Assembly (NCBI RefSeq): GCF_036898095.1
Contig: NC_090751.1
Span: 83,892,540-83,956,539 of the forward strand
Length of the DNA: 64,000 bases
Source of the DNA: Palaemon carinicauda
Lineage: Eukaryota; Arthropoda; Malacostraca; Decapoda; Palaemonidae
Direction: 5' to 3'
A program made the position numbers and the translations under genes. This document shows, piece by piece, positions 11,578 through 22,971 of the stretch (position 1 is its first letter; each line of letters begins with the position of its first letter). Below the pieces are notes generated by a model, which was given only the letters and a program-made list of their open reading frames with translations, made no database searches and was not told where the DNA came from.

Positions 11578-13668
11578 TCATTCCCCACAACTCCGATTCA
11601 TGCCCAACCCTCTATTTCTTACTACTCCCTTAACTGCCCCCAACACTTTGCATCCTTCATTCACTCTCTGACGTACATCTGCTTCCACTGCACCATTTGC
11701 TGCAACAACAGACCCCAAGTACTTAAACTGATCCACCTCCTCAAGTAACTCTCCATTCAACATGACATTCAACCTCGCACCACCTTCCCTTCTCGTACAT
11801 CTCATAACCTTACTCTTACCCACATTAACTTTCAACTTCCTTCTTTCACACGCCCTTCCAAATTCTGTCACGAATCGGCCAAGCTTCTCTTCCGCATCTG
11901 CAACCAGTACAGTATTATCCGCAAACAACTGATTTACGTCCCATTCATGGTCATTCTCGTCTACCAGTTTCAATCCTCGTCCAAGCACTCGAGCATTCAC
12001 CTCTCTCACCACTCCATCAACATACAAGTTAAACAACCACGGAGGCATCACACATCCCTGTCTCAGCCCCACTCTCACCAGAAACCAATCGCTCACTTCA
12101 TTTCCTATCCTAACACATCCTTTACTACCTTTGTAAAAACTTTTCACTGCTTGCAACAACCTTCCACCAACTCCATATAACCTCATCACATTCCACATTG
12201 CTTCCCTATCAACTCTATCATACGCTTTCTCCAGATCCATAAACGCAACATACACCTCCTTACCTTTTGCTAAATATTTCTCGCATATCTGCCTAACTGT
12301 AAAAATCTGATTCATACAACCCCTACCTCTTCTAAAACCACTCTGTATTTCTAAGATTGCATTCTCTGTTTTATCCTTAATCCTATAAATCAGTACTCTA
12401 CCATACACTTTTCCAACTATAATCAACAAACTAATACCCACTGAATTGCAACACTCATGCACATCTCCCTTACTCTTATATAGTGGTACAAAACACGCAC
12501 AAACCCAATCTACTGGTACCTTTGACAACACAAAACACATATTAAACAATCTCACCAACCATTCTAGTACAGTCACACCCCCTTCCTTCAACATCTCAGC
12601 TCTCACACCATCCATACCAGATGCTTTTCCTACTCTCGTTTCATCTAGTGCTCTCTTCACTTCCTCTCTTGTAATCTCTCTCTCATTCTCATCTCTCATC
12701 ACCGGCACCTCAACACCTGCAACAGCAATTATATCTGCCTCCCTATTATCCTCAACATTCAGTAAACTTTCAAAATACTTCGCCCACCTTTTCCTTGCCT
12801 CCTCTCCTTTTAACAACCTTCCATTTCCATCTTTCACTGTCTCTTCAATTCTTGAACCAGCCTTCCTTACTCTCTTCACTTCTTTCCAAAACTTCTTCTC
12901 ATTCTCTTCATATGAATGACCCAATCCCTGACCCCACCTCAGGTCAGCTGTCCTCTTTGCCTCGCTTACCTTGCGCTTTACTTCCACATTTTTCTCTCTA
13001 TATCTTTCATACTTCTCTACACTATTACACTGCAGCCATTCTTCAAAAGCCCTCTTTTTCTCTTCCACTTTTACCTTCACTCCTTCATTCCACCATTCAC
13101 TGCCCTTCCTCATGCTGCCTCCGACAAACTTCTTGCCACACACATCACTTGCAATCCCAACAAAATTTTCTTTTACTAACTTCCACTCCTCTAAATTACA
13201 AGTTTCTCTTACTTTCACTTTGTCATACGCCATTTTCAACCTTTCTTGATATTTACTTTTTACCCCCGGTTTTATTAGCTCTTCAACCCTCACTACCTCC
13301 CTTTTACATCCACCTACTCTATTCCCCCACTCTTTTGCTACAACTAAGTTTCCTTCCATCAAAAAATGATCAGACATACCATTAGCCATACCCCTAAACA
13401 CGTGCGCGTCTTTCAATCTTCCAAACATTCTTTTAGTTATTAACACATAATCCATTAACGCACTTTCTACCACTCTTCCATTTGCCACTCTTACCCATAT
13501 ATACTTGTTTTTATCTTTCTTTCTGAAAAAGCTAGAACTTATCACCATCTCTTGCTCAACACATATATCTACCAGTCTCTCACCACTCTCACTTTCACTT
13601 GGTACACCATACTTCCTAATGACATCTTCTACCTCTCCAGCGCCCACTCTAGCATTTAAGTCACCCAT
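11578..13668 (-). CDS. LINE endonuclease-reverse transcriptase (large fragment)
   Basis: The 696-residue frame starts at the endonuclease motif Met-Gly-Asp-Leu-Asn-Ala-Arg-Val. The Ser-Asp-His signature of the endonuclease is near residue 99. The RT follows at about residues 330-640, with Lys-Ala-Ser-Gly-Met-Asp-Gly, Ser-Gly-Phe-Arg-Arg-Gly-Arg-Gly, Phe-Met-Asp-Leu-Glu-Lys-Ala-Tyr-Asp and Leu-Arg-Gln-Gly-Cys. The catalytic box reads Phe-Ala-Asp-Asn instead of Phe-Ala-Asp-Asp, and one residue before it is missing. Gln-Phe-Lys-Tyr-Leu-Gly-Ser closes the domain. The protein would copy its own RNA at a nicked target site, but the lost aspartate argues against activity. The chosen Met is not the true start: endonuclease sequence continues upstream in another frame. 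Confidence 0.85.
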   Translation of the reverse strand: MGDLNARVGAGEVEDVIRKYGVPSESESGERLVDICVEQEMVISSSFFRKKDKNKYIWVRVANGRVVESALMDYVLITKRMFGRLKDAHVFRGMANGMSDHFLMEGNLVVAKEWGNRVGGCKREVVRVEELIKPGVKSKYQERLKMAYDKVKVRETCNLEEWKLVKENFVGIASDVCGKKFVGGSMRKGSEWWNEGVKVKVEEKKRAFEEWLQCNSVEKYERYREKNVEVKRKVSEAKRTADLRWGQGLGHSYEENEKKFWKEVKRVRKAGSRIEETVKDGNGRLLKGEEARKRWAKYFESLLNVEDNREADIIAVAGVEVPVMRDENEREITREEVKRALDETRVGKASGMDGVRAEMLKEGGVTVLEWLVRLFNMCFVLSKVPVDWVCACFVPLYKSKGDVHECCNSVGISLLIIVGKVYGRVLIYRIKDKTENAILEIQSGFRRGRGCMNQIFTVRQICEKYLAKGKEVYVAFMDLEKAYDRVDREAMWNVMRLYGVGGRLLQAVKSFYKGSKGCVRIGNEVSDWFLVRVGLRQGCVMPPWLFNLYVDGVVREVNARVLGRGLKLVDENDHEWDVNQLFADNTVLVADAEEKLGRFVTEFGRACERRKLKVNVGKSKVMRCTRREGGARLNVMLNGELLEEVDQFKYLGSVVAANGAVEADVRQRVNEGCKVLGAVKGVVRNRGLGMNRSCGE

Positions 13669-13716
13669 GACAACTACATAATTCCTTCTAACTAGTCTTT
13701 CTACACACCTAGTTAA

Positions 13717-14115
13717 TTAATTCCAGAACTCAGTCCGCTTTTCTTCACTTTTCTCAAAACCTAGTCTATACGCACTGACAAAAGCCCAACATTTCTTACG
13801 CAACCTAACCCTTACCCACATTAACCTAGATGATATCTCCTTCCATTCCACTACTTTACCTGTCATCCATTCACTCAGGAATAAAGCCACACCTTCTCTT
13901 GCTCTTCCCCCTTCAATCCCCGACACTACCAGACATTTCACCAAACATCACTTCACCCTTCCCTTTCATCTTTGTCTCACACAAAGCCAATATATCCATC
14001 CTTCAATTCCTAAACATGGTTCCAAACTCACATCTTTTACTCTCTATCGTACTACATCCACGCACATTCAAACACCCCAAAATTAGAGTGCGGGGAGCAG
14101 TCCCTCTCCCCCCAG
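13717..14115 (-). pseudogene. LINE endonuclease N-terminal segments, frameshifted
   Basis: The frame at 13,944-13,717 reads Gly-Gly-Arg-Ala-Arg-Glu-Gly-Val-Ala-Leu-Phe-Leu-Ser and Ser-Ser-Arg-Leu-Met-Trp-Val-Arg-Val, typical of the middle of the RTE endonuclease. The start of the domain is just upstream in another frame. Stops and shifts separate it from the long RT frame. Confidence 0.7.
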
Positions 14116-14260
14116 CTCCACCTCTTTGATGTCTCACAGGATTATAATACAGAAGAGGGGGTTCCTGGCCCCCTCGTCCTGTCCCTTTTAGTCGTCTCTT
14201 ACGACACAGGGACACGTTGGCACTATTCTAATCGCTTTTATGCCCCCGCGGCCACAGGGG

Positions 14261-14262
<2 letters not shown>

Positions 14263-14342
<80 letters not shown>
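14263..14342. repeat. (TA)n microsatellite at LINE 5' end
   Basis: TA run that directly borders the 5' edge of LINE copy 1, so this LINE has TA tracts on both sides. Confidence 0.95.
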
Positions 14343-14346
<4 letters not shown>

Positions 14347-15077
14347 CCTCCTCATCCCACCTATAATGTTCCTAAATCTTCAATTAACAATGCTTAAGCC
14401 ACTAGATAACAGACTAATTCATAATAATTACAAGGTTCAATGTTTATGTTTCTTTTCACTATCACAAAGATGAGCTTTCCAGTATGATATGATCTTTGAG
14501 GATTATGCTCTTACTCAAGCAACTCAAGGCTGCAATGACTGTTCTGGAATTACTTAGTAGGAAATGACTTTTCCCTTCATTAAATGGCCAGATTTCTTCC
14601 CTCATATGTCAATGATCTTCCAAAAACTGAAGAAGGCATTTGGTTTTCATTTCTCTGGGATATAAGTACCAGTCTTTTCCCTTTAAACTTTTGCTTTCCA
14701 CTTTTTATTAGCTATATTTTCCCATTTCATATTTCCTAATTCATGCATATTGTTAAAATACTTCATACTGAGCGTAATTTTAATATGTATTTTCTGAGTC
14801 TTAAAGATGGGATATGCAAGTCTCAAAATGGTGATCACCAAATTAACAGAATGTGATACTGGCAGTTTTTAATTTCCTTCCTGCTGAACCTTCAGCATTC
14901 CAGGTGCCTCAATCTACAAGTACACATGTATTTTACCATAAGGTATTTACCAATATGACAGTACTAATCCTCTGTCTCTTATTCTATTAACATAGGTATT
15001 CCGCTTTGCCTACTTATCTCTATGGGTGACATTTCCTACAGTTATATGGTTTCCAAGAGTTAAACAAAGAATCTGAC

Positions 15078-15139
<62 letters not shown>

Positions 15140-15200
15140 AAACAAATAACAGTCTTTATACAAATTTCTATGTGCTGCATGAGTTCTTTCTGATACTTAC
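14343..15200. other. Intron of the FERM gene, with (GA)n at 15,081-15,136
   Basis: Downstream intron of the minus-strand gene. No exon with compatible phase (the preceding exon leaves one base of a codon) was recognised. A GA microsatellite lies 65 bp beyond the splice donor of exon H. Confidence 0.5.
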
Positions 15201-15333
15201 CAACTACCACAGCAGTCGGGGAAGTACTGAGTTCTTCTAGACTAGGAAGTTGGACCAGACCTTCCAAACTACGCATCCTATGCTTCTGCAGAGCAGCTGC
15301 TGATACCCGGGTACCCATCCTTACTGTAGTTCC
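15201..15333 (-). CDS. FERM-domain gene, exon H
   Basis: Adds residues 498-541 (Gly-Thr-Thr-Val-Arg-Met ... Pro-Thr-Ala-Val-Val-Val) plus one base of the next codon. The acceptor is TATATTGAAG before GGA, and the donor after GTT-G is GTAAGT, a consensus site. Phase 0 in matches exon G exactly. The segment is rich in Leu, Ser and Arg and has no domain I recognise; a His-Arg-Met-Arg-Ser-Leu stretch could be a phosphorylation or docking site, but this is a guess. Its intron from exon G is only 236 bp. Further coding exons must follow below 15,201, outside what I can identify. Confidence 0.75.
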
Positions 15334-15569
15334 CTTCAATATAAAAATACTTGAAATTAATTACTGTACATGACTTAAATAAAGTGAGCAAAACATGCTG
15401 TAAGAATTTTAGGATGCCTATGCTGTACTTGAATATAAATTTTGGCGCAGAAGTTTAAAATAAGAATAAAATGCTTATATAAATTTCTATACAAAATCTC
15501 AAATGATTCTTCATTCAGATACTCACTATTTCTCATTAAAATATCCATGACCATAAATTTAATCTTTAC

Positions 15570-16191
15570 CTTTTTGGGAGACTTGAGCAAAGACTCATCA
15601 CTTCCAAATTCTCTTGAGAGCTCGGGTCTAATTCCTGATGCTCCTTTAATCCCCAAACTACTATCTTCTATGTTGCTCTTGGATCTCTGGTGAAAGACTC
15701 TAGGAAAAGGTAGTTTTTCTTCTTCCTGTAAAATGTGTTTCTGCTTCTGTAGGCGGAACTGATGCTCGTTTTCCAAGTTTTCAATAGAGAACACTTCATC
15801 TGATTCATCTCCACCGCCTCGCCAGAGGATATCAGCAAGAAAATTAGCCTGTGACAAAGCATCTGAAGGCTTAGTATCAACAGATGGTTTTAGTACGGTT
15901 GGTCCATTGACTAGTTTTTCACACACTTGATCTTCATCAGTGTTTACGACCTCTGGATTTCCGCTGGAGTGAGGCTCATCTCCAGTTCCTCCAGATGAAA
16001 GACTAGTTCGAGTAGTGGTGGTAACAGAGGCTGTACTACTTGGGATGCTGTGCAGACTGTCAACTGCATTAGATTCTCCACTATGCTCTGTAACCCCTAG
16101 GTGATGAGTTTGAAGATTTAAACTTGGAGCTGTTGATACATCTCTATGAAAACTTTGATGAACGGTAGCCAAATAAAACACATGACGACTC
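15570..16191 (-). CDS. FERM-domain gene, exon G: end of FERM and Ser-rich linker
   Basis: A 622-bp exon (residues 291-497, and it completes split codon 290 as Arg). The first 17 residues (Ser-Arg-His-Val-Phe-Tyr-Leu-Ala-Thr-Val-His-Gln-Ser-Phe-His-Arg) match the final helix of the F3 lobe, where most FERM proteins have a Leu-X-X-X-X-X-Glu/His-His-Phe pattern. The rest is a low-complexity Ser/Thr/Glu-rich linker containing Gln-Arg-Ser-Lys-Ser-Asn, a plausible kinase or 14-3-3 type site. The acceptor is GTCAATAG; the donor after Lys-Lys is GTAAAG. No stop interrupts it, which is notable for 622 bp of AT-rich sequence. In PTPN13-like proteins a long linker separates FERM from the first PDZ domain, which fits. 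Confidence 0.85.
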
Positions 16192-18534
16192 CTATTGACA
16201 AAAAATTCTGCTTAATGATGTTATACTATCAGAACATTAATCATTTTAAAACTTGAAAAAATAATACACACTTTTACATACAAAAGCAGCAATGTATTCA
16301 TCTAGCATGTCTATTGAACAGTCACTTCACCATATGTAATCATATATTAAAGCTTTTTAAGGTATTCTAATGCACACACTAGAGTTGAAACCTACACCCA
16401 AGGTATTGGAATAATTTCATCAGCCAGAAAAATGTCAGAAAGTGAAGCCTTTCATACAATTGTGACATTCCGGTATCTACCCCTCCGCACACGGTTACAT
16501 TCTAAAGCCAACTAACTCTTACTCCACCCCAGCATTCCAGTCAATACCGAGAAAGAATACATAATCTTGTTACACCTTGAGTCCTTTAGGATTGGTGACG
16601 CTACTAAAAACTACACTTTGCAGTAACTAACAATGACTGAGAGCATAATATCTATAAAAAAAATCAAACCAACTAACAAATTAAATATCAATTGCATTAC
16701 CATTTTGGAAACTTTTCATATGAAACTAAAACCACACACAAATTTCAAATCTATCTAGCACATAATAAATAATTGAAAGAATAACTCTAAAGATCACTTG
16801 CTCTGTACAGCATTCGCTTTACTAAAGTTCTGTAAACAAATAACTTTAAACTTGCTAAAATATTGCATACATACAGAAAAATGCAATCATATATGATAGT
16901 ACTTAAAGCACTTGTGAAATAATACTACCACGCTGATTGATATTAACATAAAATCAGGTTATGATGAATTTAATTAATTTAATCACAAGTAACATTAAAT
17001 TACAGCATTTAACTATGATATGCTTTAAAAACATAGCTTTGATGCCAATTTCTCTTAGTGGCTGTTCATTCAGCACCACAGTATTGAAATGTATTTGAAT
17101 ATAAGACCCCTCAAATTGCTCACCACAAAAGGGTGCAAATTTTGTAAGAGGTTCTCTGCATTGTTCCCTTGACCACAGCTGCTTTGTTTCCTGTTAACAC
17201 AGTTCTTCAAAATATAATACCCCCAGAGCCAGGAGTTCAAAGATTTTCTTAAAGTTTCCTTACAAAAGTAAAACATCCTCATAATTAAGAATTATTAGAT
17301 TTGATTTGAAAACAAATCACAGATACAAAAGAAATAGAATGAGATGATTACTGCACAGGAACATTTGTAAATATATAAAGGCCTCAAATGATATGTTACT
17401 CTCCACACCTGATGCAATCTAATCCTGCACACAGCCAAGACTCAAATAGAAACCCACCATTTCATGGTGCCATGATATCGGTGCCTTCAAAGTAAGACCG
17501 AAACATCAATTCAGTTTAAAATTACATGTAAAATAAACCTGCAAAGAAAGCACTTTCTATTCACATAATTTAATGAAAGAATACGGACAAGCAGAGATGA
17601 GAAACAGATAATGAATTAACTAAGAGAAGAGCTATAGTCTCTTAGAATACAAAGAAAATATAGTGTTGACTAACAATCTGTGAATTACACTTTGCAACCA
17701 CTGAAACAGGCTAGCTTCTCAGGCAGTTGAGTAAGTATGTCTCCTAAGGTTTACTTGATGGAGAAGCTGCCAAGCTCCGGTAAATTTTCTTTATTAAACA
17801 AATGTACCAAATGAATATTGCCAGAGATATGATGTAATAAACATTACAGAAACAATTCATCTATATGATTTATAAAGACTAATAGTACATAGCTACAGAG
17901 TAGCCTTCTAAGTCAGCTTTTTTCTCATTGAAACCACAGAGTACCTGTGTTGCAGACAAAGTTAACTTTCAAAGAATCAAAAAAAAAATCCTCTGTTATT
18001 AATTATTCAGAGACATCTCGTGAAAATATTATAAAATTCATGACAAAGCTAAACAGCAAAGTATTTATAGCACCTTTCACCAAAACTGTTAAATGGTCCT
18101 GAAAATCCACTCCTGAACAATTAAATATTTATTAAGCTCAATGATAAATAGTGGATTGATAGTTAAGTGTCTTGAAATCAAAGTAAACCCCTTATGATTC
18201 CACATTCTAAATCCTACAAATGTTATTCACTTTATATTTATGGACCTCTGGCAAGACCTCACTGTCATGAAACTATTCAAACCTTTTCAAAATTCCAAGG
18301 AGAGGCAGAATATTTACTTGAACATTGCAGACTGACAGAATTTAATTTTAAATATATATACCTTGCAATAAAATTCTCCGATATCAATTTTCATGAGACC
18401 CATTATCAATTAGAAATCAATCTCTTCATTTTCATAACCAATGCCATAATGTCAACACCTTACCTTTTCAGTTAATAGGTTACTTTGTCATTTTTATTTA
18501 GAGTATTCAAAATGAATAAGTAAATATATTAATG

Positions 18535-18720
18535 TTACAAGCCATAAGACCATAATAGGGAAAATGATCCAGTGAAGAAAAAACAAGGAAGTAAAAAATT
18601 AACTATAAAATAAGAACAACACAACAATGATAACAAGTGGAATAAACCAACTGTAGTTAAAGAGAGAAGGAAAATAGAGTTAGTTTTAAAAATGAAGAGA
18701 ATGATGAACATTGATAAAAA
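18535..18720 (+). mobile_element. (ATT)n-associated repeat, decayed copy 3
   Basis: Shares the segment AAGCCATAAGACC ... AGGGAAAATGATCCAGTGAAGAAA ... AACAAGGAA with the family copies at 39,980 and 26,088. Divergent and without a clear ATT tail. Confidence 0.5.
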
Positions 18721-19384
18721 GATAGTGAAAAGACATCCCTTTGATAAACCACCATCATATTCTATTTTGTTTTTGTTTTTGACAACGATATAACATCTTC
18801 AGACAGAAGTCTTCCCATCGGCATAAAATACTTCCAGCTTGATATCGGATTCAGTTTGATTTCATAATCTAATAACTATATTATTTGTATCAGACTATCC
18901 TTCATCACCTTAATTTTCTCATTAATTACAAAGGGGCCATAGTTTACTTAGCATTGCCTAATGCTTTCTACTACTGTAAATACAAATAAGTACTTCTGTT
19001 ATGGTTTCTTAATGCTACAAAGGATTTGTAGGGAAAAGAGATAAAGAGTTATGAATAAAAAGTATTGGAAGATAAAATTGTCAAATAAATATAAGGTTAA
19101 ACAGTACTATATAAATGGATTTCATTGGTAAAATGAAATACGACAGAAGGAATCATTGGGGAAAAACACTGCAAGCATAGAAAATGAATAGAGTACTGTA
19201 TTTCCATTAAGAGTTCATTACAAAAGACTTATATGAGTGTCAGAACAATAAAGGAAAAACTTGGAGCACAAACTGATAGAGAGATTGTGACCAGCTTGAT
19301 AATTACACCCGGGGGATAATATAAGTGTAAATGATACCTAATTAACAGTAGCTAGAAGGTTTTATTATGAAAATTAACCTTACA

Positions 19385-19620
19385 TAAAAATATGCAGGAA
19401 GAGTGACTGGTGTAGTGTAACATTAGGTTTCCAGCAGGGTTTAATCATATCTATGTGGCTGTTTAAAAATCATATAGATGGTATGACAGAAACTGAAGAG
19501 TGAGTAAAAGACTTGGAACAGCTTATGGTTGTAAATGATAAAGGTGACACAAATGAGTTTGTGTAAAAGTTTGTGAGACTAAAAATGAGAAAGTTAAAGA
19601 TAAAGCTGTCTCTTTTCAGT
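19385..19620 (+). pseudogene. RTE-like LINE relic
   Basis: A plus-strand reading contains Lys-Ser-Asp-Trp-Cys-Ser-Val-Thr-Leu-Gly-Phe-Gln-Gln-Gly, Met-Trp-Leu-Phe, Asp-Gly-Met-Thr, then Leu-Glu-Gln-Leu-Met-Val-Val-Asn-Asp-Lys-Gly-Asp. This is the order of the RT motifs around the (R)QGC and catalytic boxes in RTE LINEs, with the catalytic box destroyed. Very old copy. Confidence 0.5.
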
Positions 19621-19659
19621 TCCAGTTTCACCAGAATAGATGCTCACCAGAACATCAGC

Positions 19660-19815
19660 CCAGCAAGCCTAAACCTCCACTGTGGCATATAACCGCAGCA
19701 GTGGTCTTGCCAGTAAACAGCTTAAACTCATGGTACAAGCTGGGATCGATATGCGGCCATGCAAATGCTGGGCGAACGCATTATCTCTGTACCAGCCAGG
19801 AGGCCACTATATGAC
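19660..19815 (-). mobile_element. tRNA-derived SINE fragment
   Basis: On the minus strand, GCCTCCTGGCTGGTACAGAG is followed by GCGTTCGCCC-AGCATTTGCATGG and a GATCCC stretch, a degenerate tRNA-like head. The first part recurs at 27,350-27,410, on the same strand, showing an interspersed family. Confidence 0.6.
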
Positions 19816-22759
19816 CTAGAGAACAGTAATCTCAATAAAAAAACCAGGATTCTTCAAGATAATGTTCAGCGAAAACCAACATCATGGTACACCACTGACC
19901 TGAAGCTCAAATTCTTTCCAAAGAAAGATTCCTTCTAAACTTAGATGTAGTTGTACTTTGAACCTTAACCTTCAAGATTTTTAAAGATTTGGACCAATTC
20001 TCTGTGAGTTTCTGTAACCAAACTTTTAACTAGAAATAACTGCATTTTTAGACAAGGAACGAATTGGAATTCTATTCCCACATAGCAAATTAGGGTCACT
20101 ACCTGTAATGTACATAGTTTGTCCAAAAATTATTGAAAGGCTCTTATGGGACAAATAAATCTATTTTCTGATGAAATGCTTAAAATCACTTTCAAGGAGG
20201 GAAGTGAAAAATATTGCAGCAGACTCTTAGTCCTAAAATATTATTAGCTCCGAAAAAAGGTAAAAAGGACTAAATAGTTTTTTGCTCTCATGACGTAAAA
20301 ATACTGTATTAACAATATCATCCTAGCTACATATAGTCATTGATACACTCTTAGACTGTCACCATTAAAAATATACATACCAGTGTTTTTCATGCAAATT
20401 AATGGTATATTATTTTTTAGAACATAAGACAATCTAGAGGGTTGCAAAAAAAAAAAAAAAATTTAAATCTTGGACGTTTGAAAATGTCTTCAAATTTGTC
20501 CATGGTACTCCCCTACCCAGCACAGGGAGGGTAACCTTGTACTCTCTTGGTTCCAGATGTCTGGCAGTGATATATATCTGAAAACTAAGCCACAGTCTTC
20601 CCTATCACTAGTGGATCCCGTCTAACGTCCTATTATCAAGAAATAATAAATATCTAAAATTAATCATCTGGATCTAGCCTCATTCAAATAACTGGAAATT
20701 TAGAGTTACCGATGAACAGAATACCCATTATTTCAAGATAAAAACTTCAAACCAATACTTATATTTTAATTGTACTACATATGTCAAGATTATTAATCCC
20801 TCTTGTATAAAATTTCCTTGTCTTTTCTATACAATATTTCTTTCACTAAATACAAATCATTCTATTTCTTTTAAGAGTTCCTCTCACAAAAAATTATTTC
20901 ATTAATAACAGTATAAGTTTTTACAGCAGAGCTACGGCAGAGCTTACAAGTGAATGAAGCCATCCAAATTACAATGCAACAGATCAGCTTCAGCTGAAAC
21001 ATCACTATCAATATTAAAGAGAATCATATAAGAAGAGCAATCCATAAATGAAAAACGAAATTGCTTAAGTGATTACTTTAGCTAGCGGAGGGATATTAGG
21101 ATCCAGACTACCAACTCGGTCTTCTGCCTCGCAATCTAATTGGTAAAATAGCAACTAGGAATGCAGGGATGCAAGGGTTTCAGCAGCAGAAAGATCTAAA
21201 GTAATTAAAAGAATTTGAAGCTCTATGAGAAGATCTCAATTTTGTAAGATGCAGTGAACATTCAGAACCTCTACCGAATAGAACACTATTACGCCAATTA
21301 GATGATTTAGGAAGTCAGGTTAGGGTTAGCAATCAGACAAGTAAGATCAGAATTACTGCCTACAAGTGATGACTCACTGGCTTTCTGAGATTTAGAAAAA
21401 AATAGTACTGTAAGATATATACATTAAGAGCTTTGAAGCACATCAATGTCGAAACTTGGTTGGTTACGAATATATTAAAGAATGGTACCCATGTCATATT
21501 CATCATTACCCCAGCTATTAACAACTAGCCTAGTTTTAGTCTTCTCTGATTTTTCCTTGAACTAAAAGAAAGTTTCATTAGTAGTCAAACCTGAAATATA
21601 CTTTCCCTAAGAGGTATGGTGAGGCAATCAAACTCCTCCCAACTGTAATTTAGACTACTTTATTATCCCTGTGCAATAATTGCTAAAATATCCAAAGGAA
21701 GACAACTTAAAATGCAGTAAAACTTCTCACAATCTGGAAAAGGTGTATGTTAAACTGATGCGAAAGATAAAGTGAAATAACAAAAAGGCTCTAGCATTTC
21801 ACTTCTTGCCATTAACAGCTAGTATGTTTCATTATTTAACTAGAAGCGTATGTCTATTAAAAGGGAACAAAATGGACATTCTTTTATCAATCTTAAGGGT
21901 AAATGTCAATAAACCAAGCTTCTGGAGAAGCAGCAATACGAACATGTTTCACAGCTTATAATCTAGTCAGGTTGAAGTACAATTGCATTACTAACCTTTT
22001 CACAACTCAAACTTACTGAATCTATGACCTACAAGAAATTATATAAGTTCCTCCTCAAAGTAGAATATGGATAAAAAAAATTCAATAAACCCTTTGAGAA
22101 GTTTAAACATGAACAGAGTACTTTCAATAGAAACCTCACTGAAATTAACAAGCCCAACAACAAAATTTTCCTCAGGCACGTTAGATATGGCCAAATGTTT
22201 ATAATCTGGGTTTTATCCTGCTGTCTTAAACAGAATTTCACTGAATTGCTATGAAGAGGAAGAAGAAAACTGTAGGAGAGAAACTAAAGTTTAGCAAAGT
22301 AATCAGTATACTAAAAGGGACCTTCTCTGGTTCCTTGAAGAGATAAACTTTTGACTCGTGGATTTTTTTACCTTTGCTCGATCCTAATGTTTAAAATGTG
22401 TTGACACTTTAAAATAAGAAGAAAATAGTTGTACTGTAATGGTAATGGGTTTATGTACTAATGTCTACACTTTATATTCATGCAGCAAGCTAATGAGAAC
22501 ATTATGGTAATTGATAAAGTGTCTTTAGAACTACAATGATAAACACTGGTACATGCTACATTCTTCCTCATAATGAAGTGGTTCCATTAATGAAAGATAT
22601 TTCTTTATCTTTAATATCTACAGGTACAGTATTTTTATAAAAGCATAATACTCAAACAATAATATAACAGCATAAAAATACAAACCTTACATAAAGATTA
22701 ATGTAAAAACAGCTATCATAGAATGGTAAATATAGAATAAAATAATGCATCTTATTTAC

Positions 22760-22971
22760 CTATTTTCCTGTAAATTGAATTTGATTTTGAGAGTTCTATC
22801 TGGGCCTCGCACTGCTATGGTTAGTCTGTGAGAAGCATATGACAACCGCTTAATGGAGGACCATGGATGCAAGGCAGCATAGTTTAATGTCTCGGGGGAT
22901 GGTGGTCCATCTCCTACAACTACAATGCCATCACGACCAATGCCAAGCCAACACTGCTGTCGACCCTTGTC
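22760..22971 (-). CDS. FERM-domain gene, exon F: F3 (PTB/PH-like) lobe
   Basis: 212-bp exon, residues 220-289 plus two bases of codon 290. It reads Cys-Trp-Leu-Gly-Ile-Gly-Arg-Asp-Gly-Ile-Val-Val-Val, then His-Pro-Trp-Ser-Ser-Ile-Lys-Arg-Leu-Ser-Tyr, then Leu-Thr-Ile-Ala-Val, the strand order of a FERM C-lobe (LGI..GI.. then W..IK.LS). This lobe binds peptides and phospholipids in FERM proteins. Acceptor CCAACCAG; donor after AAT-AG is GTAAAT. Phase 0 in and phase 2 out fit both neighbours. Confidence 0.9.

Larger units (their letters stand above)
10944..14262 (-). mobile_element. RTE-like LINE, copy 1, nearly full length
   Basis: Minus-strand non-LTR retrotransposon. Its endonuclease starts near 14,115-14,000 (Leu-Asn-Val-Arg-Gly-Cys, then Leu-Ala-Leu-Cys-Glu-Thr-Lys) in one frame, moves to another at 13,944-13,717, and the long frame 13,668-11,578 carries the rest. 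The C-terminal part (11,478-11,200) is in a third frame. A 250-bp 3' untranslated region ends at TACCAAGGCACTTCCCC, next to a TA tract. A second, 5'-truncated copy at 57,945-60,362 is nearly identical. Frame breaks make this copy inactive in its present state. Confidence 0.85.
16192..22759. other. 6.6-kb intron
   Basis: AT-rich intronic sequence between exons F and G. It holds an (ATT)-family repeat relic (18,535-18,720), a LINE relic (19,385-19,620) and a SINE fragment (19,660-19,815), listed separately. The rest, including 16,200-18,500 and 20,000-22,700, shows no gene or recognised repeat. Confidence 0.6.

Noticed and set aside
11087..13385. Several plus-strand open frames rich in Ser, Thr, Pro and Leu
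   Set aside because: They are antisense shadows of the minus-strand LINE frame; the plus-strand versions at 58,078-60,294 are shadows of LINE copy 2.
17070..17282. Possible extra FERM-gene exon in the F-G intron
   Set aside because: Exons F and G already join in phase through a split Arg codon at the correct place in the F3 lobe, leaving no room for another exon.
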